Below, piece after piece: positions 8,702-16,129 of a DNA stretch of 64,000 nucleotides (its first letter is position 1; each line of letters opens with the position of its first letter). The position numbers were made by a program, and so were the translations under genes. Source of the stretch: Candidatus Centipeda massiliensis (GTDB taxonomy: Bacteria > Bacillota > Negativicutes > Selenomonadales > Selenomonadaceae); the NCBI RefSeq assembly GCF_900290285.1, contig NZ_LT985754.1, positions 779,364 through 843,363 of the forward strand. The letters are read 5' to 3'. The notes beneath the pieces were generated by a model that did not search any database, was not told the DNA's origin, and worked only from the letters and a program-made list of their open reading frames with translations.

Positions 8702-11700
8702 ACAAGACCTATCGGATTCTTCCAAGTGCGGAGGATATGCTCCTGCGCCTGCTGCGCGGACTCGCCCTCTCCGATGAGGAGCGGGCACTTTTGCGTGCGT
8801 GCGCCCTGCGTCATGTCGAGGTCTCGGCAGAGGAAAACACGTGGGAACTGGTCATCGGAACGCCCACCGTCCTCGATGAGGAACTGCTGACGGCGATTGC
8901 TCGTCAGGTCGAGACGAACTACGCCCTCGCGGGCGCATTCGTGCAGCAGAACGTCATCGCGCTGAAGGGCGCCGTTGCCCCCCTGTGGGAGCGCATTGTA
9001 CGCGAGGCGGCGGGAGAGGATGCCGTCCTCTTCCACACCCTGCGGCAGACCGCGTATGAGGTCGACGGCAACGTGATCCGCCTCTCTGCGCCGGGCACAT
9101 TCGGCGCGGAGCTGTTTGCGCAGAGCGCCGTAGCAAAGCGGATCGAGGCGGCTGTCCGCACGCAGGTCGGCTGTGCCGCACGCGTCGTGTGCATGGCGTG
9201 CGAGCTCGGCGACGATTCGGCTGCACCGCAGTGGATACCGCCCGTACTGCCCGCGCCTGTCAAAAAGGAATCTCCTGCAGGAGTCGCTCCTGCACGTGTT
9301 TCCAGGGGGGCAAAGCCCAAGGAACTGCCGGCAAACGTCATCCTCGGGCGCGGTGTCTCCGGCGAGGCACGTGAACTCGGGGTCATTGAGGACGAAGTCA
9401 AAAACATCGTCCTTGAGGGCGAGATCTTTGCGGCGCAGGCGAACCAGCTCAAGTCGGGCGCATACATCCTCCTGCTCAAATTTGCCGACAAGACAAACGG
9501 CATCGCGTGCAAGAAATTCTTTGCCGCGCGCGGCAAGACCACACAGGAGGACATCGACGCCGAGGTGGAGCGCATCCTCAAGGCAATCGGCAAAGGTTGC
9601 TCCGTCCGCATACAGGGGAAAATCGAGTACGACAAATTCATCAGCGACTACGTCCTCTTCATCGACGCGATGGAGCGGCGCTCTGTGCCGCAGCGCGAGG
9701 ACACGGCAGAGGTGAAGCGCGTCGAACTGCACGCCCATACAAAGATGAGTGCGCTCGATGCCGTCGTCCCGCCGAAGGTACTCGTTGAGACCGCCGCCCG
9801 CTGGGGCTGGCCTGCCGTCGCCATCACCGACCACGGCGTTGTGCAGGCATTCCCCGAGGCGATGAACACGGCGCGCGCCCTCAAGAAAAAGGGGCAGGAT
9901 ATCAAGATCATCTACGGCATGGAGGGCTACCTTCTCGACAAGCCCGAGGATCAGCGTGCCCATCACATCATCTTTCTCGCACAGAACAAGACGGGACTGT
10001 ATAACCTCTACCGCCTCGTCTCCCTCTCGCACATCCGCTACTTTCGCGGCACGAAGAAACGCGGACGGCCATGCGTGCCGCGCGCTGTGCTTACGCAGTA
10101 CCGCGAGGGGATCATCGTCGGCTCCGCGTGCGAGGCGGGCGAACTCATCCGCAGCATCGTCGCGGGACGCCCCGACGAGGAGCTTGAGGAGATGGCGAAA
10201 TTCTACGACTTCCTCGAGATCCAGCCCATCCACAATAACGACTTTTTAAAGTACGATGAGCGATTCCCCATGCAGACGGACGAGGATCTGCGGGATATCA
10301 ACCGCAAGGTCGACGCTCTTGCGAAAAAGCTCGGCAAAATGCTCATTGCAACCTGCGATGTGCACTTCCTCAACCCCGAGGACGCCGTCTATCGCGCCAT
10401 GCTGCAAAAGGCAAACGGCTACCGCGACGCCGACCGTCAGCCGCCACTCTATCTGCGCACAACGGACGAGATGCTCGCCGAGTTCGACTACCTTGGTGCG
10501 GAGCGTGCGTACGAGTGCGTCGTCACAAATCCGCGGAAGATTGCCGACATGGTCGAGCACTTCCTCCCAATTCCCGACGAACTCTATGCACCGACCGTGC
10601 CGGGCGCAGACCGTGAGATCCAGGAGATGTCCTACGCTCGTGCACGAAAACTGTATGGCGAGAATCTGCCAAAGGTCGTGTCCGACCGCCTCGAACTTGA
10701 GCTGAAGCCGATCCTAAAGCACGGATTCTCCGCGCTCTACATCATCGCACAGCGCCTCGTCAAGAAGTCGAACAACGACGGCTACCTCGTCGGTTCGCGC
10801 GGTTCCGTCGGCTCATCCTTTGTCGCCACCATGATCGGCGTCACCGAGGTCAACCCCCTGCCGCCGCATTACCGCTGCCGTCACTGTCAGTACAATAAGT
10901 TCATCGAGGACGGCTCCGTCGGGAGCGGCTTTGACCTGCCGTCCATGGACTGCCCCGTCTGCGGCACACCGCTCACGAAGGACGGGCACAATATCCCCTT
11001 TGCGGTATTCCTTGGCTTTGATGGGGACAAGGTTCCGGATATCGACCTCAACTTCTCGGGCGACTATCAGCCCATTGCGCACAAGTACACAGAAGTCCTG
11101 TTCGGCAAGATGAACGTCTTCCGCGCGGGTACGATCTCGGGACTGCAGGACAAGAACGCATACGGCTACGCCATGCACTACTACGAGGATCAGGGCGAGG
11201 CAAAGGGACGCCCCTACATCGAGCACATGATGCGCGGCTGCATGGGCGTCAAGGCGACCACAGGGCAGCATGCGGGCGGCATCATGGTCGTGCCGCGCGA
11301 TATGGACGTGCACTACTTTACGCCCATACAGCGCCCCGCGAACAACATGGAGTCGGATACACTCACCACGCATTTCGACTACCATTCCATCAGCGAACGT
11401 CTCGTCAAGCTTGACATCCTCGGGCACGATGACCCGACCGTCATCAAGATGCTTGAGGAGCTGACCCACCGCGACCCCGAGACCATCCCCTTCGACGATC
11501 CCGCGACCATGTCCATCTTCACCTCGACCGAGGCACTCGGCATCACCCCTGAGGAACTGGGCGCGAACATGGGAACGTACGGCATCCCCGAGTTCCGCAC
11601 CTCGTTCACACAGAAGATGATTGACGACTCGCACCCCGACTGCTTTGCCGACCTCGTGCGCATCTCAGGATTTTCCCACGGCACGAATGTCTGGCTCGGC

Positions 11701-12471
11701 AACGCGCAGGATCTCATCAAGGCGGGCACAAGCACGCTGAAGGACGCCATCTCCGCGCGCGACGATATCATGAACTACCTCATGCAGAACGGCATCGATC
11801 CGCTTCTCTCGTTCAAGACCATGGAGAACGTGCGTAAGGGCAAGGGGATTGCAAACGATGTCGTCGAGAAACTGCGTGCGGGCGGCATCCCCGAGTGGTA
11901 CATCGAGTCCTGTCAGAAGATCAAATACCTCTTTCCGCGCGCGCATGCGACCGCTTACGTCATGATGGGCTACCGCATCGCCTTCTGCAAGGTGCACTAT
12001 CCGCTCGCGTACTACGCCGCCTACTTCTCCATCCGCGCCGATGAGTTTGATGCGAATATTATTTCAAAGGGGAAAATGGCGGTCAAGGCAGCCATCGACG
12101 CGCTGAACGCCGAGGCGCGCGAACATCGCGGCAAGCTCGACAACAAGAAGCAGGACATCCTCATCGTGTTGCAGCTTGCGTGGGAGATGTACCTGCGCGG
12201 CTTCTCCTGCGAACCTGTCGACCTGTATGCCTCTGATGCGGAGAAATTTATTCTGCATGAAAACTCCCTCCTCCCGCCGTTCACCGCACTCCCCGGCATG
12301 GGGCAGAAAGCGGCACAGGCAATCGTCGAGGCGCGTAAGGATGGACGGTTCATCTCCATCGAGGATCTCGCCACCCGCGCTCACATCCCAACGCCTGCCA
12401 TCGAACTCCTGCGTGCGCATGGATGTTTGGATGGGATGATGGAGAGCAATCAGGTGGAGCTGTTTGCATAG
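8698..12471 (+). CDS. polC: DNA polymerase III alpha subunit, PolC type, without exonuclease domain
   Basis: A 1257-residue C-family replicase. Order: N-terminal domain (1-200), OB fold (about 215-330, starting NVILGRGVSG), PHP domain from about residue 341 (LHAHTKMSALDA, AITDHGVVQ), polymerase core with GSRGSVGSSF, a Cys4 zinc site (CRHC and CPVC), the catalytic pair in PDIDLNFSGDY near residue 780, and a helix-hairpin-helix (LPGMGQKAAQAI) near the end. In the usual PolC (about 1430-1470 residues) a DEDD 3'-5' exonuclease is inserted in the PHP domain. Here the chain passes directly from IYGMEGYLLDK to HHIIFLAQNKTG, so that module is missing. A terminator follows. Confidence 0.95.
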   Translation: MNKTYRILPSAEDMLLRLLRGLALSDEERALLRACALRHVEVSAEENTWELVIGTPTVLDEELLTAIARQVETNYALAGAFVQQNVIALKGAVAPLWERIVREAAGEDAVLFHTLRQTAYEVDGNVIRLSAPGTFGAELFAQSAVAKRIEAAVRTQVGCAARVVCMACELGDDSAAPQWIPPVLPAPVKKESPAGVAPARVSRGAKPKELPANVILGRGVSGEARELGVIEDEVKNIVLEGEIFAAQANQLKSGAYILLLKFADKTNGIACKKFFAARGKTTQEDIDAEVERILKAIGKGCSVRIQGKIEYDKFISDYVLFIDAMERRSVPQREDTAEVKRVELHAHTKMSALDAVVPPKVLVETAARWGWPAVAITDHGVVQAFPEAMNTARALKKKGQDIKIIYGMEGYLLDKPEDQRAHHIIFLAQNKTGLYNLYRLVSLSHIRYFRGTKKRGRPCVPRAVLTQYREGIIVGSACEAGELIRSIVAGRPDEELEEMAKFYDFLEIQPIHNNDFLKYDERFPMQTDEDLRDINRKVDALAKKLGKMLIATCDVHFLNPEDAVYRAMLQKANGYRDADRQPPLYLRTTDEMLAEFDYLGAERAYECVVTNPRKIADMVEHFLPIPDELYAPTVPGADREIQEMSYARARKLYGENLPKVVSDRLELELKPILKHGFSALYIIAQRLVKKSNNDGYLVGSRGSVGSSFVATMIGVTEVNPLPPHYRCRHCQYNKFIEDGSVGSGFDLPSMDCPVCGTPLTKDGHNIPFAVFLGFDGDKVPDIDLNFSGDYQPIAHKYTEVLFGKMNVFRAGTISGLQDKNAYGYAMHYYEDQGEAKGRPYIEHMMRGCMGVKATTGQHAGGIMVVPRDMDVHYFTPIQRPANNMESDTLTTHFDYHSISERLVKLDILGHDDPTVIKMLEELTHRDPETIPFDDPATMSIFTSTEALGITPEELGANMGTYGIPEFRTSFTQKMIDDSHPDCFADLVRISGFSHGTNVWLGNAQDLIKAGTSTLKDAISARDDIMNYLMQNGIDPLLSFKTMENVRKGKGIANDVVEKLRAGGIPEWYIESCQKIKYLFPRAHATAYVMMGYRIAFCKVHYPLAYYAAYFSIRADEFDANIISKGKMAVKAAIDALNAEAREHRGKLDNKKQDILIVLQLAWEMYLRGFSCEPVDLYASDAEKFILHENSLLPPFTALPGMGQKAAQAIVEARKDGRFISIEDLATRAHIPTPAIELLRAHGCLDGMMESNQVELFA

Positions 12472-12480
12472 AATCAAAAT

Positions 12481-12532
12481 AAACAGAGTAGTATACGAAA
12501 TCCTTGTGATTTCATATACTACTCTGTTTTTG
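12481..12532. terminator. strong bidirectional terminator between polC and the DUF2442 gene
   Basis: A 22-bp near-perfect stem, AAACAGAGTAGTATACGAAAT paired with ATTTCATATACTACTCTGTTT, flanked by A and T runs. It can serve polC on the plus strand and the DUF2442 gene on the minus strand. Confidence 0.88.
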
Positions 12533-12548
12533 CATGGAAAGACATCTT

Positions 12549-12866
12549 TTACGATGCTTTTTGTATATTTGTTTTGCGTTCATATTGCACAGCCGCAGCA
12601 AAGTCCGTAGCTGTCAGAGGTATTGTCACACCTTTTTCCCAGAGTTCCCCCTCCGAGCAGTCGAGTTCGTCCGTCCAAGCGATGCCATAGCCACCGGGTT
12701 CAATCGTGACCGACTGAAAAAGCGCAGGATCGCGCAGTGTCTCAAACTCGGGACATTCGTCCATAAGTGCCGCCACGTCGAATATTTTGCTCACATCATT
12801 TTCAAAGAAAATGAGAAGGCGTAGATTCTCAAGAGGAATGACCTTCGTGACTTTGATCGAAAGCAT
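12549..12866 (-). CDS. DUF2442 domain protein
   Basis: A 105-residue protein. The N-terminal VTKVIPLENLRLLIFFENDVSKIFDVAALM and the later GGYGIAWTDELDCSEGELW match the DUF2442 family in my judgement. Family members are small and of unproven function and frequently sit beside DUF4160 genes, an arrangement that suggests a toxin-antitoxin-like pair. That partner lies directly upstream here but is broken. The ATG at 12866 follows GGAAAGGAGAT. The gene is probably read from the promoter at 13340-13368, through the interrupted partner. Codon use is more AT-rich than the neighbouring polC, as expected for an accessory gene. Confidence 0.8.
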   Translation of the reverse strand: MLSIKVTKVIPLENLRLLIFFENDVSKIFDVAALMDECPEFETLRDPALFQSVTIEPGGYGIAWTDELDCSEGELWEKGVTIPLTATDFAAAVQYERKTNIQKAS

Positions 12867-12899
12867 AGGGATTATCTCCTTTCCTTTACAGGATAGGCT

Positions 12900-13317
12900 T
12901 CATTTCAGCGGAGGAAGTTTTTTCAGCTGCTTTGTATCCCACATCTGCTGAAGTTCTTTAGCAAACGGTCTGCCCCATTACTGAACCAATTTGACAGCCC
13001 GCGCAGGGAGATCCCCCTCGATCATCTGCATATCCTTGATCGAAAAGAGCCCGTTGTGTTCGCCATAAATTGCGTGAATGTGGGGCGGGTTGTGCTCGTT
13101 CCGAAAGAAAATCTTAAGGAATCGCTGATAAAATGAAGTCCGTCAGATTGGCGTAGATTTTTTCGTCCGAACAAGGAGGCAAACCGGACGCATAGCCAAA
13201 GCTATGTGGAGGATTTGCCGACGCAGTGCGGGCAAAAAAGATGCGTCAAGATGGCGTGGCTGAATTTATCAGTGCTTCCTTAATGACAATACCATAAAAT
13301 CTTGTGATTTCGGGCAT
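12900..13317 (-). pseudogene. DUF4160 protein gene, interrupted by foldback element and a nonsense codon
   Basis: Reading the minus strand from ATG at 13317 gives MPEITRFYGIVI, then the foldback element FB-1 interrupts the frame. Beyond it the frame resumes with KIFFRNEHNPPHIHAIYGEH, which is a typical DUF4160 start. Removing the element and one TTAA restores VIKIFF exactly. A second lesion is an in-frame TAA in VKLVQ-stop-WGRPFAKEL, at about 13000. The rest, ending LKKLPPLK, is intact. So the gene has been hit twice and is dead. It stood in front of DUF2442, with which it probably formed one operon. Confidence 0.85.
13118..13279 (+). mobile_element. foldback element FB-1 (MITE-like), in the DUF4160 gene
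   Basis: A 162-bp element running from GGAATCGCTGATAAA to TTTATCAGTGCTTCC. The two ends pair over about 50 bp as imperfect terminal inverted repeats. It is flanked by TTAA on both sides (13114-13117 and 13280-13283), a target duplication. It has no coding capacity. The centre contains a shorter hairpin around GCATAGCCAAAGCTATG. Excising it with one TTAA repairs the DUF4160 frame, which proves insertion. Confidence 0.9.
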
Positions 13318-13339
13318 TTTCTTCACCTCTGTTACATAT

Positions 13340-13368
13340 ATTTTATCAGACCGAATAAGGTATGACAA
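13340..13368 (-). promoter_or_regulatory. promoter of the former DUF4160-DUF2442 operon
   Basis: On the minus strand TTGTCA, a 17-base spacer and TAAAAT lie 23 bases upstream of the DUF4160 ATG, which is preceded by the ribosome binding site GAGGTG. Confidence 0.6.
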
Positions 13369-13396
13369 TCAAAGATTATTTATCTGCGTGTTTTTC

Positions 13397-13425
13397 TTGC
13401 GCTCCCCTGCAAAAATTCGTAAAAT
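13397..13425 (+). promoter_or_regulatory. promoter of the Rpn gene
   Basis: TTGCGC at 13397-13402, a 17-base spacer and TAAAAT at 13420-13425, 19 bases before the start codon at 13445. Confidence 0.6.
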
Positions 13426-13444
13426 AGAGAAAAGAGGTGAGCGT

Positions 13445-14242
13445 ATGAGTGGGTATCGGATCAAGCCGTGGGAAGAGCTGACCATCAGTGACGACTATAT
13501 GTTCAAGCTCATCATGAGCCGCAAGCGGATCTGCAAGCAGATGCTTGAGCGGATTCTTCACATTGAGATCGAGGACATTGACTATCTTGAGACGGAGAAA
13601 ACAGTTACGGCACGTTATCACAGCAAGGGTATTCGGCTGGATGTCTATGTGAAGGACGATCAGGGCACTGTCTACAACATCGAGATGCAGGTGCGAAAGC
13701 CCGAGGGGGATGGACTGAGCAAGCGGACGCGTTACTATCAGTCCATGATGGATGCTGATCTTCTCGCGGCAGGTGCGGACTATGATACGCTGAATCCGAC
13801 GATCATCATCTTTATCTGCCCGTTTGATCCGTTTGGCGTGGGGCGATATCTCTACACCTTTGAGAATCGCTGTGTCGAGGATGCAGCTTTGCGGTTGAAC
13901 GATGGGGCTCGAAAGATTTTTCTCAACACAAAGGGGCGACTTGGCGAGATTGACAACTCCATTCGTGCGTTTTTGCAGTACGTCGACGGCGTAATGTCGA
14001 CAGATCGCTTCGTGCAGGAGATCGATGAGGAGATTCAGAAGGTCAAGCGGATCGAAGGAGAGGCGGTGAGTTACATGACGTATGAGATGAAGATTAAAGA
14101 AGCGCGTAAGGAAGAACGCAGGGAAATTCTTGTTGATAGTATTCGTCGACTGATTTCAAAGCTGAAAATATCAGCAGAACAAGCGATGGACTTGCTTGAG
14201 ATTCCGCAGGCAGAGCGACAGCTCTACAAGAGTGCTTTGTGA
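13445..14242 (+). CDS. Rpn family PD-(D/E)XK nuclease / putative transposase
   Basis: A 265-residue protein of the Rpn (recombination-promoting nuclease) family. The nuclease core is visible as ISDDYMFKLIMS near the N-terminus, then RLDVYVKD and YNIEMQV, which give the D and ExQ residues of the PD-(D/E)XK fold. A charged helical C-terminus (KEARKEERREIL) and a small terminal domain with SAEQAMDLLEIPQ are usual in this family. E. coli Rpn proteins are DNA endonucleases that promote RecA-independent recombination; in Firmicutes many copies occur per genome and their role is unproven. The ATG at 13445 follows AAAGAGGTGAG. A fragment of a paralogue lies just downstream. Confidence 0.87.
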   Translation: MSGYRIKPWEELTISDDYMFKLIMSRKRICKQMLERILHIEIEDIDYLETEKTVTARYHSKGIRLDVYVKDDQGTVYNIEMQVRKPEGDGLSKRTRYYQSMMDADLLAAGADYDTLNPTIIIFICPFDPFGVGRYLYTFENRCVEDAALRLNDGARKIFLNTKGRLGEIDNSIRAFLQYVDGVMSTDRFVQEIDEEIQKVKRIEGEAVSYMTYEMKIKEARKEERREILVDSIRRLISKLKISAEQAMDLLEIPQAERQLYKSAL

Positions 14243-14257
14243 AACCAAAGAGGTGAG

Positions 14258-14467
14258 CGAATCCATTCGTGCGTTTTTATAGGAATCGCTGATAAAATGA
14301 AGTCCGTCAGATTGGCGTAGATTTTTTCGTCCGAACAAGGAGGCAAACCGGACGCATAGTCAAAGCTATGTGGAGGATTTGCCGACACAGTGCGGGCAAA
14401 AAAGATGCGTCAAGATGATGGTGCTGAATTTATCAGTGCTTCCTATAGTACGTCGACGGCGGCGTAT
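14258..14467 (+). pseudogene. remnant of a second Rpn gene, split by a foldback element
   Basis: The bases before the element (ATCCATTCGTGCGTTTTTA, to 14281) and after it (TAGTACGTCGACGGCG, from 14446) are together nearly the same as the stretch at about 13957-13997 inside the intact Rpn gene, CTCCATTCGTGCGTTTTTGC continuing into AGTACGTCGACGGCG. Only some 35-40 bases are recognisable, so this is a small leftover of a paralogue or of a partial duplication. Its value is that it shows the empty target site of FB-2. Confidence 0.7.
14282..14443 (+). mobile_element. foldback element FB-2
   Basis: A 162-bp copy almost identical to FB-1, flanked by TATA on both sides (14278-14281 and 14444-14447). 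Same orientation as FB-1. It lies in an Rpn gene remnant between the intact Rpn gene and the flagellin promoter. Confidence 0.9.
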
Positions 14468-14508
14468 ACGAAGAATCCATATCCCATTAAAATATTGCTT
14501 TATATAGT

Positions 14509-14535
14509 TAAGTCCTCTCCTCATTTCGACGATAT
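14509..14535 (+). promoter_or_regulatory. sigma-28 (SigD/FliA) promoter of flagellin
   Basis: TAAG at 14509-14512, exactly 15 bases, then GACGATAT at 14528-14535. This matches the motility-sigma consensus TAAA-N15-GCCGATAT with two mismatches. It lies 83 bases before the flagellin start codon. Confidence 0.75.
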
Positions 14536-14618
14536 ATTTTTCAGAGTGGGCTATCTATGCTCTTTTATGCAATTATTTCGGAACAAAACCATAGATTACA
14601 GTCAGGGAGGCAGTCTTT

Positions 14619-15980
14619 ATGGCGATGGTGGTCAAAAATAATATGTCGGCGGTGAATACGCTCAATACGCTCAACAAGAACGAGAGTGCGCTTTCGAAGA
14701 GTCTGCAGAAGGTCTCTTCGGGCATGAAGATCAACAGTGCAGGGGATGATGCCTCGGGTATGGCGATCTCGGAGCGGATGCGCGTGCAGGTGCGTGCACT
14801 CGACCAGGATCATGCCAACACCGACAACGGCAATGCGATGATGCGCACGGCTGAGGGCGCGGTACAGTCCACGATTGAGATCCTGAAGACGTTGAAGGAA
14901 AAGGCGATCAACGCCGCGAACGATACGAACACGGACGAGGATCGCGCGCTGATCCAGAAGGAAGTCGATCATCTGATTGATCAGATCGACGATAACGCGC
15001 TCACAACGTATAACGGGAAGTATCTGATTGACGGAACGCATAATGGTCCGGTGCTTGCCCCGGGAACGAAAACCAGCTTTACGAACATGAGCCTTGCGAC
15101 CAGTACGGGGCCGTTCAGCGCACTGGTTAATTTGCGCCGTCGTGATGGACAGCTGCTGGGGATTCATTCGTCGGATTCCATCACTGCATCATGGGTTAAG
15201 AATGGGGTCACATATACGGGTACCATTTCTCCCATTGCAACTAATAACTTGCTGGCTGCGGTTAATATCATTACAAATACAGACGCGACGTTCTATCAAG
15301 CTACTTCGCTCGTTGGTCAAGATGAGGTAGGGAAACCGATCTACACACCGGATAATCAGCCGGCCATCACCATTCGTGCAGCAGCCCCTGGCGTGGCCGG
15401 TCAGGTGTCGGGACTGACGTTTTGCGTTACCGATAGCGAAGGGCACAGGCGCAATGAGGTCAACGCCGTGCTGGATGCGTTTACCGAAACGGTGCGCGCG
15501 CAGGATCCGTCTCCGGATAACGCATTCGTCTTGCAAACGGGGACACGGGCAAATCAAGCAGTCAAAGTTGGGATGACCGATATGCGCTCCGTGGCGCTGG
15601 GGCTTCAGTCCTCGGATGGAAAAGCATGGGACCATGGAACGCTTTCTGCGGGGATTAACGTCGTTGGCGGCGGTCCTAAGGTGCAGGTCACGACGCAGGA
15701 GGCGGCAAACGCTGCCATCAACGTGTTCGAGAATGCCCTCATTAAGGCAACAGACCAAGCCGTCGCCATCGGTGCAGTACAGAGCCGTCTGAACTATACG
15801 GGCAGCAATCTGGTCGTTGCGTCTGAGAATGTGCAGGCATCGGAGTCTACGATTCGAGATGCGGATATGGCGAAGGAAATGACTGCCTATACGAAGCACA
15901 ACGTGCTCACGCAGTCCGCACAAGCCATGCTCGCACAGGCAAATCAGAACTCGAGTGCCGTACTCAGCCTTCTCAAGTAA
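14619..15980 (+). CDS. fliC: flagellin
   Basis: A 453-residue flagellar filament subunit. The conserved D0/D1 N-terminal part is clear (MVVKNNMSAVNTLNTLNKN, SSGMKINSAGDDASGMAISE, ALTTYNGKYLIDG), as is the C-terminal part (GAVQSRLNYTGSNLVVASEN, ESTIRDADMAKEMTAYTKHN, ending SAVLSLLK). The middle (about residues 145-370) is the variable surface-exposed D2/D3 region. It is longer than the short flagellins of about 275 residues known from some Firmicutes. GGGAGG lies 8 bases before the ATG. A sigma-28 type promoter precedes it and a terminator follows, so it is a single-gene unit. No other flagellar gene is in the window. Confidence 0.96.
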   Translation: MAMVVKNNMSAVNTLNTLNKNESALSKSLQKVSSGMKINSAGDDASGMAISERMRVQVRALDQDHANTDNGNAMMRTAEGAVQSTIEILKTLKEKAINAANDTNTDEDRALIQKEVDHLIDQIDDNALTTYNGKYLIDGTHNGPVLAPGTKTSFTNMSLATSTGPFSALVNLRRRDGQLLGIHSSDSITASWVKNGVTYTGTISPIATNNLLAAVNIITNTDATFYQATSLVGQDEVGKPIYTPDNQPAITIRAAAPGVAGQVSGLTFCVTDSEGHRRNEVNAVLDAFTETVRAQDPSPDNAFVLQTGTRANQAVKVGMTDMRSVALGLQSSDGKAWDHGTLSAGINVVGGGPKVQVTTQEAANAAINVFENALIKATDQAVAIGAVQSRLNYTGSNLVVASENVQASESTIRDADMAKEMTAYTKHNVLTQSAQAMLAQANQNSSAVLSLLK

Positions 15981-15992
15981 AAGATAAAACGT

Positions 15993-16030
15993 TCGCCCTA
16001 ATGGACTTAGGACCATTGGGGCGATTTCTT
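15993..16030 (+). terminator. flagellin terminator
   Basis: Stem TCGCCCTAATGG / CCATTGGGGCGA with an 8-base loop, then TTTCTTGCTTTTT. Confidence 0.87.
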
Positions 16031-16043
16031 GCTTTTTATACAG

Positions 16044-16073
16044 TTCTTATGCTATTATGAAAGAACCTATAAT
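16044..16073 (+). promoter_or_regulatory. possible promoter of the TpsA gene
   Basis: TTCTTA at 16044-16049, an 18-base spacer and a perfect TATAAT at 16068-16073. An alternative is TTGCTT at 16029 with TATTAT at 16053. The region is AT-rich, so the exact site is uncertain. Confidence 0.4.
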
Positions 16074-16129
16074 ATTCGATATACTGAGTAAGTATATATG
16101 TGTGAATTGAGAGATAAGGGGAGCGCAAC

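Noticed and set aside
13118-13279. Foldback element considered as a riboswitch or regulatory RNA.
   Set aside because: It occurs in unrelated contexts and within a gene, with target-site duplications, which fits a mobile element.
12549-14467. The accessory block considered as a prophage or integrative element.
   Set aside because: No integrase, phage structural gene or attachment repeat is present; only small accessory genes and foldback elements.
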